Assembly (NCBI RefSeq): GCF_019801015.1
Contig: NZ_JAHVJZ010000003.1
Coordinates: 124,001 to 188,000, forward strand
Source of the DNA: Marinobacter nauticus
GTDB lineage: Bacteria; Pseudomonadota; Gammaproteobacteria; Enterobacterales; Shewanellaceae
Reading direction: 5' to 3'
DNA: 64,000 nt
Below the pieces are notes generated by a model, which was not told where the DNA came from, did no database searches, and saw only the letters and a program-made list of their open reading frames with translations. Both the position numbers and the translations under genes were made by a program. This document shows, piece by piece, positions 29,010-38,300 of this stretch (the first letter of the stretch is position 1; each line of letters opens with the position of its first letter).

Positions 29010-29639
29010 ATGCCTATTACCAACGGCCTGAAACGTCTGTGGAAGCGATTCCGGCGCCCGAGTTCCATGGCACTCGGTACCCTGCTGATCATCGGATTCA
29101 TCAGCGGCATCCTGTTCTGGGGCGCGTTCAATACCGGCATGGAACTGACCAATCAGGAAGCCTTCTGCATTGGTTGCCATGAGATGAAGGAGAACGTCTA
29201 CGAAGAGTACGTTTCCACCGTCCACTACAACAACCGCAGCGGTGTCCGCGCCACCTGTCCGGATTGCCATGTGCCCAAGGACTGGACCCACAAGATGGTC
29301 CGCAAGATCCAGGCCTCCAAGGAGGTGTTGGGCAAAATCACCGGCATCGTTGATACGCCGATGAAGTTCGATGAACATCGACTGCAGATGGCGGAGCGGG
29401 AGTGGGCCCGGATGAAGCGAACGGACTCTCAGGAGTGTCGGAACTGCCACAACTTTGAGTTTATGGACTTCACCGAGCAAAAGGGCGTTGCTGCCGAGCT
29501 TCATGCCCGCGCCAGCAGCCAGGGCAAAACCTGCATCGATTGCCACAAGGGGATTGCTCACCGGTTGCCGGACAGCTATCAGGGCAACGACGCGCTGTCG
29601 AGCACGCTCTCCGGATCGGAACACCCCACCCTCAAATGA
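29010..29639 (+). CDS. napC: NapC, tetrahaem quinol dehydrogenase
   Basis: The ATG at 29010 follows AAGGGAG. The 209-residue protein has an N-terminal membrane anchor (MALGTLLIIGFISGILFW) and four CXXCH haem motifs (CIGCH, CPDCH, CRNCH, CIDCH), the NapC/NirT pattern. It passes electrons from the quinol pool to NapB. No napG or napH is present, so quinol oxidation here depends on NapC. Confidence 0.96.
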   Translation: MPITNGLKRLWKRFRRPSSMALGTLLIIGFISGILFWGAFNTGMELTNQEAFCIGCHEMKENVYEEYVSTVHYNNRSGVRATCPDCHVPKDWTHKMVRKIQASKEVLGKITGIVDTPMKFDEHRLQMAEREWARMKRTDSQECRNCHNFEFMDFTEQKGVAAELHARASSQGKTCIDCHKGIAHRLPDSYQGNDALSSTLSGSEHPTLK

Positions 29640-29646
29640 CCCTTTC

Positions 29647-29672
29647 AGCCCCCGTTATCGGGGGCTTTCTTC
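29647..29672 (+). terminator. Terminator of the nap operon
   Basis: AGCCCCCG and CGGGGGCT form an 8-bp stem with a TTAT loop and a broken T-run (TTTCTTCT). Confidence 0.75.
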
Positions 29673-29684
29673 TCGCGAAAAGCG

Positions 29685-29698
29685 TTGATCCAAATCAA
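29685..29698 (+). promoter_or_regulatory. Second FNR box, downstream of nap
   Basis: TTGATCCAAATCAA is identical to the box before napF. The following bases, including GCATCTAT and the CGGGGTA heptamer, also match at the same spacing. Confidence 0.75.
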
Positions 29699-29712
29699 GG
29701 CGGCGATGCATC

Positions 29713-29728
29713 TATCCCGTTCGGGGTA
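29713..29728 (+). promoter_or_regulatory. NarP/NarL-like site paired with the second FNR box
   Basis: TATCCCG-TT-CGGGGTA is a 7-2-7 inverted repeat close to the NarP/NarL consensus. The distance from the FNR box equals that before napF. Confidence 0.55.
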
Positions 29729-29764
29729 TGTTCTAACGCCATGGCAAGGCGTAATTTTAAAGCC

Positions 29765-29829
29765 AATCCGGAACCCCAAACTTGTCGGGCGAATGCCGGG
29801 CAGAGTGTCTGTCCTTCCGGATTGTTTTT
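29765..29829 (+). terminator. Possible internal terminator of the putative small RNA
   Basis: AATCCGGAA and TTCCGGATT form a perfect 9-bp stem around a 41-nt loop, followed by GTTTTTGTT. Confidence 0.4.
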
Positions 29830-29905
29830 GTTACCGGACGCGATCCACACCGTCTCCATCACACTCTTTTACGGTTCCCTGCAAACCGGATCGTCTTGGC
29901 TAACG

Positions 29906-29935
29906 TGGCCCCCTGATTCAGGGGGCCATTTTTTT
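29906..29935 (+). terminator. Strong intrinsic terminator
   Basis: TGGCCCCC and GGGGGCCA pair around TGATTCA, followed by seven T. It precedes, and does not follow, the carboxypeptidase gene. Confidence 0.9.
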
Positions 29936-30003
29936 GCCTTGATCTCCGCCTGAGCTGTCGCCACCATGACGCTTTCCCCCCAAAATGGACAAGGAGAGCC
30001 AGC

Positions 30004-31134
30004 GTGCAGATCACCAGCGCTTTTGACAGTGGCAACATCAACGTGATTGATGCCCGTGATGCCAGCGACATCCGCCTGACCATCCAGCCCGACCACAACA
30101 CCGAAAAGTTCCAGTGGTTCCACTTCGCCCTGCACGGTGCCGCCGGACAGGCTTGCCGACTCAACATCACCAATGCCGGTGAGGCCGCCTACCAGGATGG
30201 CTGGAAGGACTACCAGGCCGTCGCCAGCTATGACCGGGAGACCTGGTTCCGGGTTGAAACCGAATTTGATGGTAAAACCCTGTCCATCACCCACACGCCT
30301 GAGCGCAACCTGATCTACTTCGCCTACTTTGCCCCCTACCCGGCCGAACGCCACCGTGACCTGATCGCCACCTGTCAGGACGACGACCGGGTGGAGTACC
30401 AATGCCTGGGCCTGAGCGCCGATGGCCAGAGCATCGACATGCTCCGCATCGGTGAACCGAGAGAGGGTAAGAAAGCCTGCTGGATCATCGCCCGTCAGCA
30501 CCCCGGCGAAACCATGGCCGAGTGGTGGATGGAGGGCTGTCTGGCCGCGCTGTTGGATGACGCCGATGCAGTCAGCCATGCGCTGCTGGAGCATTGCGTG
30601 TTCTATCTGGTCCCCAATATGAATCCCGACGGCAGCCGCCGCGGCCACCTGCGCCACAACGCCCACGGCACCGATCTGAACCGCGCCTGGCGTCAGCCCA
30701 GCCTGGAAACCAGCCCGGAGGTGTACCACGTGCGCCAGAAGATGGAGGAGACCGGGGTCGACTTCTTCCTCGACGTTCATGGCGACGAGGGGCTGCCCTA
30801 CAACTTCATTGCCGGCTCGGAAGGGATCCCGGACTGGAACGACCATAAGCAGGACCAGCTCGACAGCTTTAAGGCCGCCCTGGTGGCCGCCAGCCCTGAG
30901 TTCCAGACCGAGTACGGGTATGACGTGGACAAGCCCGGCGAAGCCAATCTGGACATCGGCAGCAACTTTATTGCCCAGCACTTCGGCTGCCTGTCGATGA
31001 CCCTGGAGATGCCCTTTAAGGACAACGCCGCCCTGCCCAACCCCATCGTCGGATGGAGCCCGGAGCGGGCCTCCGCCTTTGCCCCGGCAAACCTGAAAGC
31101 ACTGCTGCATTGCCTCAGGGCTGACCTGATCTGA
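30004..31134 (+). CDS. M14 family zinc carboxypeptidase (cytosolic Nna1-like)
   Basis: A GTG start at 30004 follows AAGGAGAG. The 376-residue protein has no signal peptide. Its N-terminal beta domain (about 1-125) is followed by a zinc carboxypeptidase domain: RQHPGETMAEWW supplies the HxxE pair, DVHGDEGLPYNF the third ligand His, and TLEMPFKD the likely catalytic Glu. NPDGSRRGHLRHNAHGTDLNRAW is the substrate-binding stretch. This layout matches the cytosolic-carboxypeptidase-like M14 subfamily found in proteobacteria. The bacterial substrates are not known. Confidence 0.9.
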   Translation: MQITSAFDSGNINVIDARDASDIRLTIQPDHNTEKFQWFHFALHGAAGQACRLNITNAGEAAYQDGWKDYQAVASYDRETWFRVETEFDGKTLSITHTPERNLIYFAYFAPYPAERHRDLIATCQDDDRVEYQCLGLSADGQSIDMLRIGEPREGKKACWIIARQHPGETMAEWWMEGCLAALLDDADAVSHALLEHCVFYLVPNMNPDGSRRGHLRHNAHGTDLNRAWRQPSLETSPEVYHVRQKMEETGVDFFLDVHGDEGLPYNFIAGSEGIPDWNDHKQDQLDSFKAALVAASPEFQTEYGYDVDKPGEANLDIGSNFIAQHFGCLSMTLEMPFKDNAALPNPIVGWSPERASAFAPANLKALLHCLRADLI

Positions 31135-31149
31135 AGTCGCTCAATTCGA

Positions 31150-31177
31150 AGGCCCCGCTTTGGCGGGGCTTTCTTTT
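31150..31177 (+). terminator. Terminator of the carboxypeptidase gene
   Basis: GCCCCGC and GCGGGGC form a stem with a short T-rich loop, followed by TTTCTTTT. Confidence 0.8.
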
Positions 31178-31186
31178 GGGCCCACT

Positions 31187-31211
31187 AAAAAAGCGCCCTT
31201 GGCAGGGCGCT
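31187..31211 (-). terminator. Terminator of the subtilisin gene
   Basis: On the minus strand AGCGCCCT and AGGGCGCT pair around a 4-nt loop and are followed by six T. Confidence 0.85.
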
Positions 31212-31236
31212 TGGCAGGCTATGGAGAGTGTCGGCG

Positions 31237-33000
31237 TTAATCGACCGTTACGGTCAGCGTCGCGCCGGAGTAAGCACGGTATCCGTAAATACCGATGTAC
31301 CAGGTGCCAGCGGTCGGGTTAGCGCCGCTGCAGGTTTCGTTGTTTCCGCTCTGGTAGGGGCGACAATCGTAGTCCCTGCGGCCGGGGTTGCTGCCGTACT
31401 TCACGTACAGATCCGCATCGCCGCTGCCACCAGACAGACTGACGGTGAGGTTGGAGGCCCCTGCCGGCACCTCGACACTGAAGTACTGCCAGCTGCGGCG
31501 GGCACCGTCGAGGTTTTCATAGGTGTCGGTGGTGCCGTCGCCGCCCCCGGTGTCACCATTGATGGCCGCCGTTACCGCCGCATCCGAGTCCACCAGACCC
31601 ACACCACAGTTGCTGCAGTTGTCCGCCCGAGAGGTGGATTTCAGCAGGTTTTCTGCGCGATCCGGGGTCATGGTCGGGTCCGCTTCATACAGCATCGCCA
31701 CCAGGCCAGCCACGTGTGGGGCCGCCATTGAAGTGCCCTGGAGATAGTCGTAGCTGTCGCTGGCTGGAGCGGTGGTGCCACTGTTATAAGTGGAGAGCAC
31801 ACCATTGGGATCACCGGCGAAGCTCATGGCACCGCCCGGTGCCGAGATATCAATGGTGCTGCCGTAGTTGGAGTAGTACGCACGGGTGCCGTCACGACCC
31901 AGTGCCGCGACCGTCACCACGCCACTGCAGTTGGCCGGGTTAAAGCCACTGGCGTCGGCGTCACTGTTACCCGCCGCCACGACCACGGTGGCGCCATTAC
32001 TGCGGGCCGTATTGATGGCCGCCTGGGTGGTGCTGGAGCAACTGCCGCTGCCGCCCAGACTCATGTTGATCACGTCAGCCGGGTTAGCGTTGGTGGGCAC
32101 ACCGGACACGTTGCCACCGGACGCCCAGATGATGCCATCGGCAATGTCCGAGGTGTAACCGCCGCACTTGCCCAGTACCCGCACCGGAACCACTTTGGCG
32201 TCATACGCGACACCAACGACGCCCGCGTTGTTATTGCCCACCGCGGCCACGGTACCGGCGACGTGGGTGCCGTGCCAGCTGCTGTCGTAGTCGGAAGGCG
32301 GGTAGCCACCACCGCACTCCCCCTGAGTCATGGCATCGCCTGGATCCTGTGCGTCGTTGTCCCGGCCATCGCCATCCACCGACACAAAGGTATCGCTGAT
32401 CATGTCATAGCCCGGCAGGATGTTGGCGTTCAGGTCTGCATGGGGGCGATAGCCAGTATCCAGTACCGCCACCACCGTATTGGCACCGGTGGCATTGTCC
32501 CAGGCGGCAGGCAGGTTCATGCCGGCGGCGGACTCATAGTAGTGCCACTGATCGTTGTAACGAGTGTCATTGGGAGTCGCCATCGGACGCAGCAGTTGGT
32601 CCACTTCAATAGAAAGAATGCTGGGGTCATTGGCGATCATGTCGTTCATCATCGCTTCCGCATCCTGACGGGACAACGCACGATCGGTGGCCATGACGTG
32701 GCGCTGTGCCACACCCATTGCGCGCAGATAGCGCAGGTTTTTGCCCAGGTTGCGGCTCAGCGTATCGGTGCGTTCCTGCATGCGTGTCGCCCGCTGCCGG
32801 GCATTCATCAGCCCCCACTGACCCGGGGAACTGGTCAGCGTCTGCTCTTCATACTGAACAATAAATCGGGTTGCAGGCCCCTGAGCGAGTGAACCCGCCA
32901 CCAGTTTCGGGCCGGCTTTCGCGGGGCGTTCTACCGCCAGAGCGGGCGTGGCAATCAGCATCACGCCGCTCAGAGCGGCCAAAAGTAACGTCGGTTTCAT
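31237..33000 (-). CDS. Secreted S8 serine peptidase with PPC domain
   Basis: The ATG at 33000 gives a signal peptide (MKPTLLLAALSGVMLIATPALA); the longer frame upstream lacks one. The 587-residue precursor has an I9-like propeptide (about 50-120) and a subtilisin domain. The triad is Asp near 182 (VVAVLDTGY), His near 246 (WHGTHVAGT) and Ser near 424 (GTSMAAPHVAG). A C-terminal pre-peptidase domain follows (about 500-587, SGGSGDADLYVKYGSNP). It should be exported, self-process and degrade extracellular protein. It is monocistronic. Confidence 0.93.
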   Translation of the reverse strand: MKPTLLLAALSGVMLIATPALAVERPAKAGPKLVAGSLAQGPATRFIVQYEEQTLTSSPGQWGLMNARQRATRMQERTDTLSRNLGKNLRYLRAMGVAQRHVMATDRALSRQDAEAMMNDMIANDPSILSIEVDQLLRPMATPNDTRYNDQWHYYESAAGMNLPAAWDNATGANTVVAVLDTGYRPHADLNANILPGYDMISDTFVSVDGDGRDNDAQDPGDAMTQGECGGGYPPSDYDSSWHGTHVAGTVAAVGNNNAGVVGVAYDAKVVPVRVLGKCGGYTSDIADGIIWASGGNVSGVPTNANPADVINMSLGGSGSCSSTTQAAINTARSNGATVVVAAGNSDADASGFNPANCSGVVTVAALGRDGTRAYYSNYGSTIDISAPGGAMSFAGDPNGVLSTYNSGTTAPASDSYDYLQGTSMAAPHVAGLVAMLYEADPTMTPDRAENLLKSTSRADNCSNCGVGLVDSDAAVTAAINGDTGGGDGTTDTYENLDGARRSWQYFSVEVPAGASNLTVSLSGGSGDADLYVKYGSNPGRRDYDCRPYQSGNNETCSGANPTAGTWYIGIYGYRAYSGATLTVTVD

Positions 33001-33249
33001 AGCAGTTCCTTGCGTATTTCCGTTGGCGGAGTGGACCTCATAAGCGTGTCGATTCCACTTATTTCCCTTCCAACACGACGTTATGAACTCTTCATCAGTT
33101 GATTCGAAGTGGATAGCTCCGATGAGCCATCGGTGACATAGCCTTATGCAGAAAACCCATACAGATGCACCCGCGTGCGGATGCTTATGAGCGAACCGGT
33201 GATTGCCCACAGTTCACTCGATGCAAATCAGGATGGTAAAGGTCACAAC

Positions 33250-33279
33250 TTGACGCTCAACACCCAAAGACTGTATACA
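33250..33279 (+). promoter_or_regulatory. Sigma-70-like promoter overlapping a LexA box
   Basis: TTGACG at 33250-33255 and TATACA at 33274-33279 are 18 bases apart. The -10 hexamer lies inside the first LexA-like box, so repressor binding would block RNA polymerase. This promoter is predicted. Confidence 0.5.
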
Positions 33280-33286
33280 TATACAG
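33271..33286 (+). promoter_or_regulatory. LexA box 1
   Basis: CTGTATACATATACAG fits the gammaproteobacterial SOS box CTGT-N8-ACAG with a symmetric, AT-rich centre. Confidence 0.8.
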
Positions 33287-33288
33287 CA

Positions 33289-33304
33289 CTGTTCTTTTAT
33301 ACAG
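33289..33304 (+). promoter_or_regulatory. LexA box 2
   Basis: CTGTTCTTTTATACAG also fits CTGT-N8-ACAG. It starts 18 bases after box 1 and ends 9 bases before the ATG. Confidence 0.7.
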
Positions 33305-33313
33305 ACGCGTATT

Positions 33314-34042
33314 ATGAGCACATTCCAACTGAGTCATAATCAGGCGGTCGACTGGCTGAAGTCTCTGGGACGTCACTCCGCCGATCTGGTGGTCACCGAA
33401 CTGCCGACACCGCGCCGTGGCCCGGCCATCGCAACGGAGTTAAAGAACGCCCGGTCGGTCCGCAACCAATGGTTTGCCATCTTCCCCAATGACCCCTACC
33501 CCGGCCTGTTTGAACAGCTTTTCCGGGTGCTCAAACCCAACAGCCACTTCTACCTTTTCTGCCGTCAGGAATCGCTGTTTGTGGTGAAGCCGTTGGCGGA
33601 AGCCGCCGGGTTTCGGTTTCAGACCGTCCTGGTATGGGACCAACAGCGCAAAAAAGCGGGCCGGACCTACCGCAGTCAGTTGGGGTGGATCTGCCTGTTT
33701 GAGAAGGGGCAGCGCCCTGTGCTGGATCCTGCTCAAAGCGATTTGCTCAGTTACCCCTGCGACGGCGCCGGAAAACCCGCCGCACTGCTGGCGCTGCTGA
33801 TGAACCAAAGCAGCCAGCCGGGCCAACTGGTGATCGACCCGTTCTGCCGGGACCGGCAGATCGCCGCCACAGCACTGGCCGAAAATCGTCGGTTCTGCGG
33901 CGCCTGTGAGGATGCCGAGCGGCACCCCGCTCTGAAAGCGGAACTGGCGGCACTGCCCGGTGTGACGGAACTGCTGACCCGGCCGGTGTCCGGCCCTGCA
34001 TTACACTGGGGACAGGGCAGCGCGCAGATGGCCCTGCTGTGA
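33314..34042 (+). CDS. Degenerate DNA methyltransferase-like protein, probably SOS-regulated
   Basis: The 242-residue protein follows the fold order of beta-class N4-cytosine/N6-adenine DNA methyltransferases. Residues 25-33 (LVVTELPTP) occupy the place of the catalytic TDPPY motif. LKPNSHFYLFCRQE corresponds to the following strand, and residues 173-184 (VIDPFCRDRQIA) replace the SAM-binding DPFxGSGT. Both key motifs are altered, so methyl transfer is doubtful. No restriction gene is adjacent. Two LexA boxes sit directly upstream, with no obvious Shine-Dalgarno. It may have become a DNA-binding or damage-response protein, or it may be decaying. Confidence 0.7.
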   Translation: MSTFQLSHNQAVDWLKSLGRHSADLVVTELPTPRRGPAIATELKNARSVRNQWFAIFPNDPYPGLFEQLFRVLKPNSHFYLFCRQESLFVVKPLAEAAGFRFQTVLVWDQQRKKAGRTYRSQLGWICLFEKGQRPVLDPAQSDLLSYPCDGAGKPAALLALLMNQSSQPGQLVIDPFCRDRQIAATALAENRRFCGACEDAERHPALKAELAALPGVTELLTRPVSGPALHWGQGSAQMALL

Positions 34043-34148
34043 AGCCCCATGCAGTGAACCCGACGGGATAACAACACGCGACCAAGATGTTGTTTTGAAT
34101 GGGTTTTATGTATGATAAATCGGCAATGGAGCAACGAGATAAGAACCG

Positions 34149-35285
34149 ATGATGCACGGACGCCTGACCCTCTTACCGCTGGCTGCAGCCCTGCTGGCCG
34201 GCTGTGTGACTGACCCAGCCAAGAACGTGGCCGAGTACGATGACAACGTCACCCTTCGTTATCCCAGTCTCAGCCTGTACCAGACTCAACTTCCCCCAGA
34301 GCAGCTATCCGAATGTCGGGAGTATGACCAGAGTTCGGCGCTGAACTACTGCCTGGTCAACGACATTGATGGCTACAGTTTTGTCGATTCGATCCGCGAT
34401 AGCCGTCTGTTCGAGCAAGTGTATGCCGGACAGGAAGGGGGCGAGTATGAGCTGTATATCAGCACCGCCCGCTACAAATCAGAAGGGGCAGAGGAGATTG
34501 CCGCAGCCGCCTTTTCCGGCGCGACCCTGTTGTTGGTCCCGACCGAAATGTCCAGTACCGTCAAAGCCAACCTGACGCTTGCCTGGCGCGAAATCCCCAT
34601 AAAAACCTACCAGTATGAACTCCCCCACGTTCATACCTTGTCGCTGTTTCATGACCCGAATGCCAGTGACAGTAACTTCGCAAAATCGCTGTTTTCACAC
34701 TTTATGAAAGACGCACAGCAGGATGACGCGTTCAGTCAGCAGTTCCTGCAGCAAGCTCTGAGCAGCAGCAATTACAGCAGCGAGTTGACCTTACCTCAGC
34801 AGATCCATGACTTCAGCCGCCTCGATACGGTTATCCAGCGGGACCCGCTGCAGGGCGTAGATACCTGGTATCAGCATCCGGATTACTCTGACGACCAGAT
34901 CCATCTGAATATCCGCCCAATCCCCCGTACCGAGTGGGATGAGATGGAGGCCGTACTTGTACAAGCGCTGACCAAAGCCCAGAAGTCGGTGGAGATTGAG
35001 GCAATGGAGCAGCAGTTTAATGACGTACAGATACAGGACGTCACCTTTGTCTCGTCCACCCAAAAAGCGTTGCCCGGTGCTTATTTGTCGGTATCAATGA
35101 CGGACAACACCGGTGAACCGTTGCACCGCTCCATCTTTGTTTATGCCAATGAAGACAAGCTGATCCAATTTACGACCAACTTCCCGCCGAAGTGGGCGAC
35201 ACCACGCATCACCGAAGCAGTAGACGCCATCGAGGTTCCCGGTGAATCACTGTTTATAGCGAAGCTCAGGCAGCAGCATCGCTGA
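34149..35285 (+). CDS. Lipoprotein of unknown function
   Basis: I do not recognise this 378-residue protein. It starts with a lipoprotein signal (LTLLPLAAALLAGC, Cys19 or 18 depending on which of two adjacent ATGs is used). The mature part is acidic and mixed alpha/beta. It includes YELYISTARYKSEGAEEIAAAAFSG with a small hydrophobic stretch (ATLLLVPTEMS) near residue 135, and a late strand region (SLFIYANE-like RSIFVYANEDKLIQF). An outer-membrane location is likely. It is followed by a bidirectional terminator shared with purL. Confidence 0.75.
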   Translation: MMHGRLTLLPLAAALLAGCVTDPAKNVAEYDDNVTLRYPSLSLYQTQLPPEQLSECREYDQSSALNYCLVNDIDGYSFVDSIRDSRLFEQVYAGQEGGEYELYISTARYKSEGAEEIAAAAFSGATLLLVPTEMSSTVKANLTLAWREIPIKTYQYELPHVHTLSLFHDPNASDSNFAKSLFSHFMKDAQQDDAFSQQFLQQALSSSNYSSELTLPQQIHDFSRLDTVIQRDPLQGVDTWYQHPDYSDDQIHLNIRPIPRTEWDEMEAVLVQALTKAQKSVEIEAMEQQFNDVQIQDVTFVSSTQKALPGAYLSVSMTDNTGEPLHRSIFVYANEDKLIQFTTNFPPKWATPRITEAVDAIEVPGESLFIAKLRQQHR

Positions 35286-35297
35286 GGCCGCAGCAAA

Positions 35298-35326
35298 TAA
35301 AAAAGCCCCGCAATGCGGGGCTTTTT
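35298..35326. terminator. Bidirectional intrinsic terminator
   Basis: AGCCCCGC and GCGGGGCT pair around AAT with A-rich and T-rich flanks, between the lipoprotein gene and convergent purL. Confidence 0.9.
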
Positions 35327-35340
35327 CGTGACCGTCTGGT

Positions 35341-38300
35341 TTAACCCAGCGTCACCCGGGCACTGCGGAACATCCGCATCCAGGGGCTGTCTTCGCCCCA
35401 GCCGTCCGGGTGCCAGGAGTTGGCTACGGTACGGAACACCCGCTCCGGGTGCGGCATCATGATGGTGGCACGACCGTCGATGGTGGTCAGGCCGGTGATG
35501 CCCGCCGGAGAGCCGTTGGGGTTGGCCGGGTACTGGGTGGCGATCTGACCACGGTGGTTCAGATAGCGCAACGCCACAGTGCCGGAGGTGTCGGCCGCCT
35601 GGAACGCGTCCAGATTGGCAAACTCGGCACGGCCTTCTCCGTGGGAAACCGCGATGGGCATGATGGAGCCAGCCATACCGCCGAGGAACGCGGAGGGGCT
35701 TTCCTGCACTTCCACCAGGGAGAAGCGAGCTTCAAAACGCTCAGAGCGGTTGCGCACAAAGTGCGGCCAGTGTTCGGAGCCAGGGATGATGCTCTTCAGG
35801 TTGGAGAGCATCTGACAGCCGTTACACACACCCAGAGAGAGGGTGTCCGGGCGTTCAAAGAAGCCCTGGAACTGCTCACGGGCGCGGTCGTTAAACAGGA
35901 TGGACTTGGCCCAGCCCTCACCAGCACCCAGTACGTCACCGTAGGAGAAGCCACCACAGGCCACCAGCGCCTGGAACTGCTCCAGAGTAAGACGACCGGA
36001 CAGGATGTCGCTCATATGCACATCAATGGCTTCAAAGCCGGCGCGGTCAAACGCGGCCGCCATCTCAACGTGGGAGTTCACGCCCTGCTCCCGCAGGATC
36101 GCCACTTTCGGCGCAACGCCCTTGGCGATGTACGGTGCCGCGATGTCTTCGGCGGGGTCAAAGCTCAGCTTGGCAAACAGGCCCGGATCTTCCGCGTCGT
36201 GTTTGGCCTTGAACTCCTCTTCCGCACACTCCGGGTTATCCCGCAGAGACTGCATCCGGAAGGTGGTTTCACCCCAGATGGTGCGCAGTTCGGTGCGCGC
36301 TTCATCCACAAGCACAGCATCACCCTGACGGATAACGATGCGGTCATCGCTGGACAGGCCACCAATGGCGTGGCTGCAGTCCGCCAGTCCGTGCTGCGCC
36401 AGAATCGCCTGTACCGCGGCCAGGTCGTCATTACGCACCTGCACCACCGCACCCAGCTCTTCGTTGAACAGCAGCGCCAGCGCGTCGGCACCCAGCCCGG
36501 TCAGATCGACGTTCAGGCCCAGCTTACCGGCGAAGGCCATCTCGGCCAGGGTCACCAGCAGGCCACCGTCGCCTTTATCGTGGTAAGCGATCAGCTTTTG
36601 CTCAGCCACCAGCTGCTGAACCGCCAGCCAGAACCCTTTCAGGCGGTCAGCGTCATCCACATCCGGGGCTTCGTTGCCCAGCTGGTTGTAAACCTGCGCC
36701 AAAGCGGAGCCACCCAGACGCTGTTTGCCAGCGGCCAGGTCGAGGTAGATCAGCGTGCTGTCGCCCAGGTCACTGCGCAGTTGCGGCGTCACGGTATCGC
36801 GGACGTCTTCAACACGGCCAAAGGCGGTGATCACCAGTGACAGCGGTGCGGTCACGCTCTTGGCTTCGCCGTTCTCTTCCCAGGCGGTCTTCATGGACAT
36901 GGAGTCCTTACCCACCGGGATGGTCAGGCCCAGGGCCGGACACAGCTCTTCGCCCACCGCTTTCACCGCTTCGTAGAGACCGGCGTCTTCACCCGGGTGA
37001 CCGGCAGCGGCCATCCAGTTCGCGGACAATTTCACGTGCTTAAGCGGGCCAACGTGGGCAGATGCCAGGTTAGTCAGGGCCTCGCCCACCGCCATACGGG
37101 CGGAAGCACCGTAGTTGATCAGCGCCAGCGGAGTGCGTTCACCCATGGACATCGCTTCACCGTGGTAGGTGTCCAGGGTGGCAGCGGTCACGGCACAGTT
37201 GGCCACCGGCACCTGCCAGGGACCGACCATCTGGTCACGGGCCACCAGGCCGGTGACGGAGCGATCGCCGATGGTGATCAGGAAGGTTTTCTCTGCCACT
37301 GCGGGCAGACGCAGAACGCGACGGATGGCGTCGTTCAGCTCAATGCCCTGAGTGTTCAGCGCCGGGGCATCACACTGAGTGGTGGCCACATCACGGTGCA
37401 TCTTGGGCGCCTTGCCCAGCAGGACATCCATCGGCATGTCGATGGGTTTGTTGTCGAAGTGGCTGTCTTCCAGCACCAGTTGCAGCTCTTCGGTGGCTTC
37501 ACCGATCACCGCGAAGGGAGCACGCTCGCGCTTACAGATGGCAGCGAAGGTATCCAGATTCTCCGGCGCCACGGCCATCACGTAACGTTCCTGAGACTCG
37601 TTACACCACAGCTCCAGCGGGCTCATGCCCGGCTCATCGGAGAGCACATCACGCAGCTGGAAACGGCCGCCACGGCCACCGTCGTCCACCAGCTCCGGCA
37701 TGGCATTGGAGAGACCGCCCGCGCCCACGTCGTGGATAAAGGCGATGGGGTTCTGTTCGCCCATCTGCCAGCAGCGGTCGATCACCTCCTGACAGCGGCG
37801 CTCGATTTCCGGGTTGTCACGCTGAACAGAGGCGAAGTCCAGATCTTCAGAGGACTGGCCGGACGCCATGGAAGACGCGGCACCACCGCCCAGGCCGATG
37901 TTCATCGCCGGGCCACCGAGAACGATCAGCTTGGCACCCACCGGGATTTCGCCCTTCTGAACGTGCTCTTCACGGATGTTACCGAAGCCACCCGCCAGCA
38001 TGATCGGCTTGTGGTAACCGCGCACTTCGGCGCCGTTAAAGCTTTCCACCTGCTGCTCATAGGTACGGAAATACCCGTTCAGAGCCGGCCGGCCAAATTC
38101 GTTGTTGAAGGCGGCACCACCGAGCGGGCCTTCAATCATGATGTCCAGCGCGGTGACGATGCGGTCCGGCTTGCCGTATTCCTGCTCCCAGGGCTGCTCA
38201 AAGCCCGGGATCTTCAGGTTGGATACGGTAAAGCCGGTGAGGCCGGCTTTGGGCTTGGAGCCACGGCCGGTGGCACCCTCATCGCGGATCTCGCCGCCGG

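Larger units (their letters stand above)
29739..29935 (+). ncRNA. Putative anaerobically induced small RNA
   Basis: A promoter-like element (FNR box, NarP-like site, TATGTT at 29727-29732) is followed by about 200 bases without a credible gene. There are two successive terminator-like hairpins, at 29765-29829 and 29906-29935. This layout suggests an RNA of roughly 90 or 195 nt, comparable in concept to E. coli FnrS. The 5' end is estimated from the -10-like box. A 70-codon frame from 29741 has no ribosome site and runs through the final terminator, so I do not call it a gene. Confidence 0.45.

Noticed and set aside
29741-29953. 70-codon frame after the second FNR box
   Set aside because: No Shine-Dalgarno; the frame passes through a strong terminator hairpin.
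33314-34042. Restriction-modification system
   Set aside because: No restriction endonuclease gene is adjacent and the methyltransferase motifs are altered.
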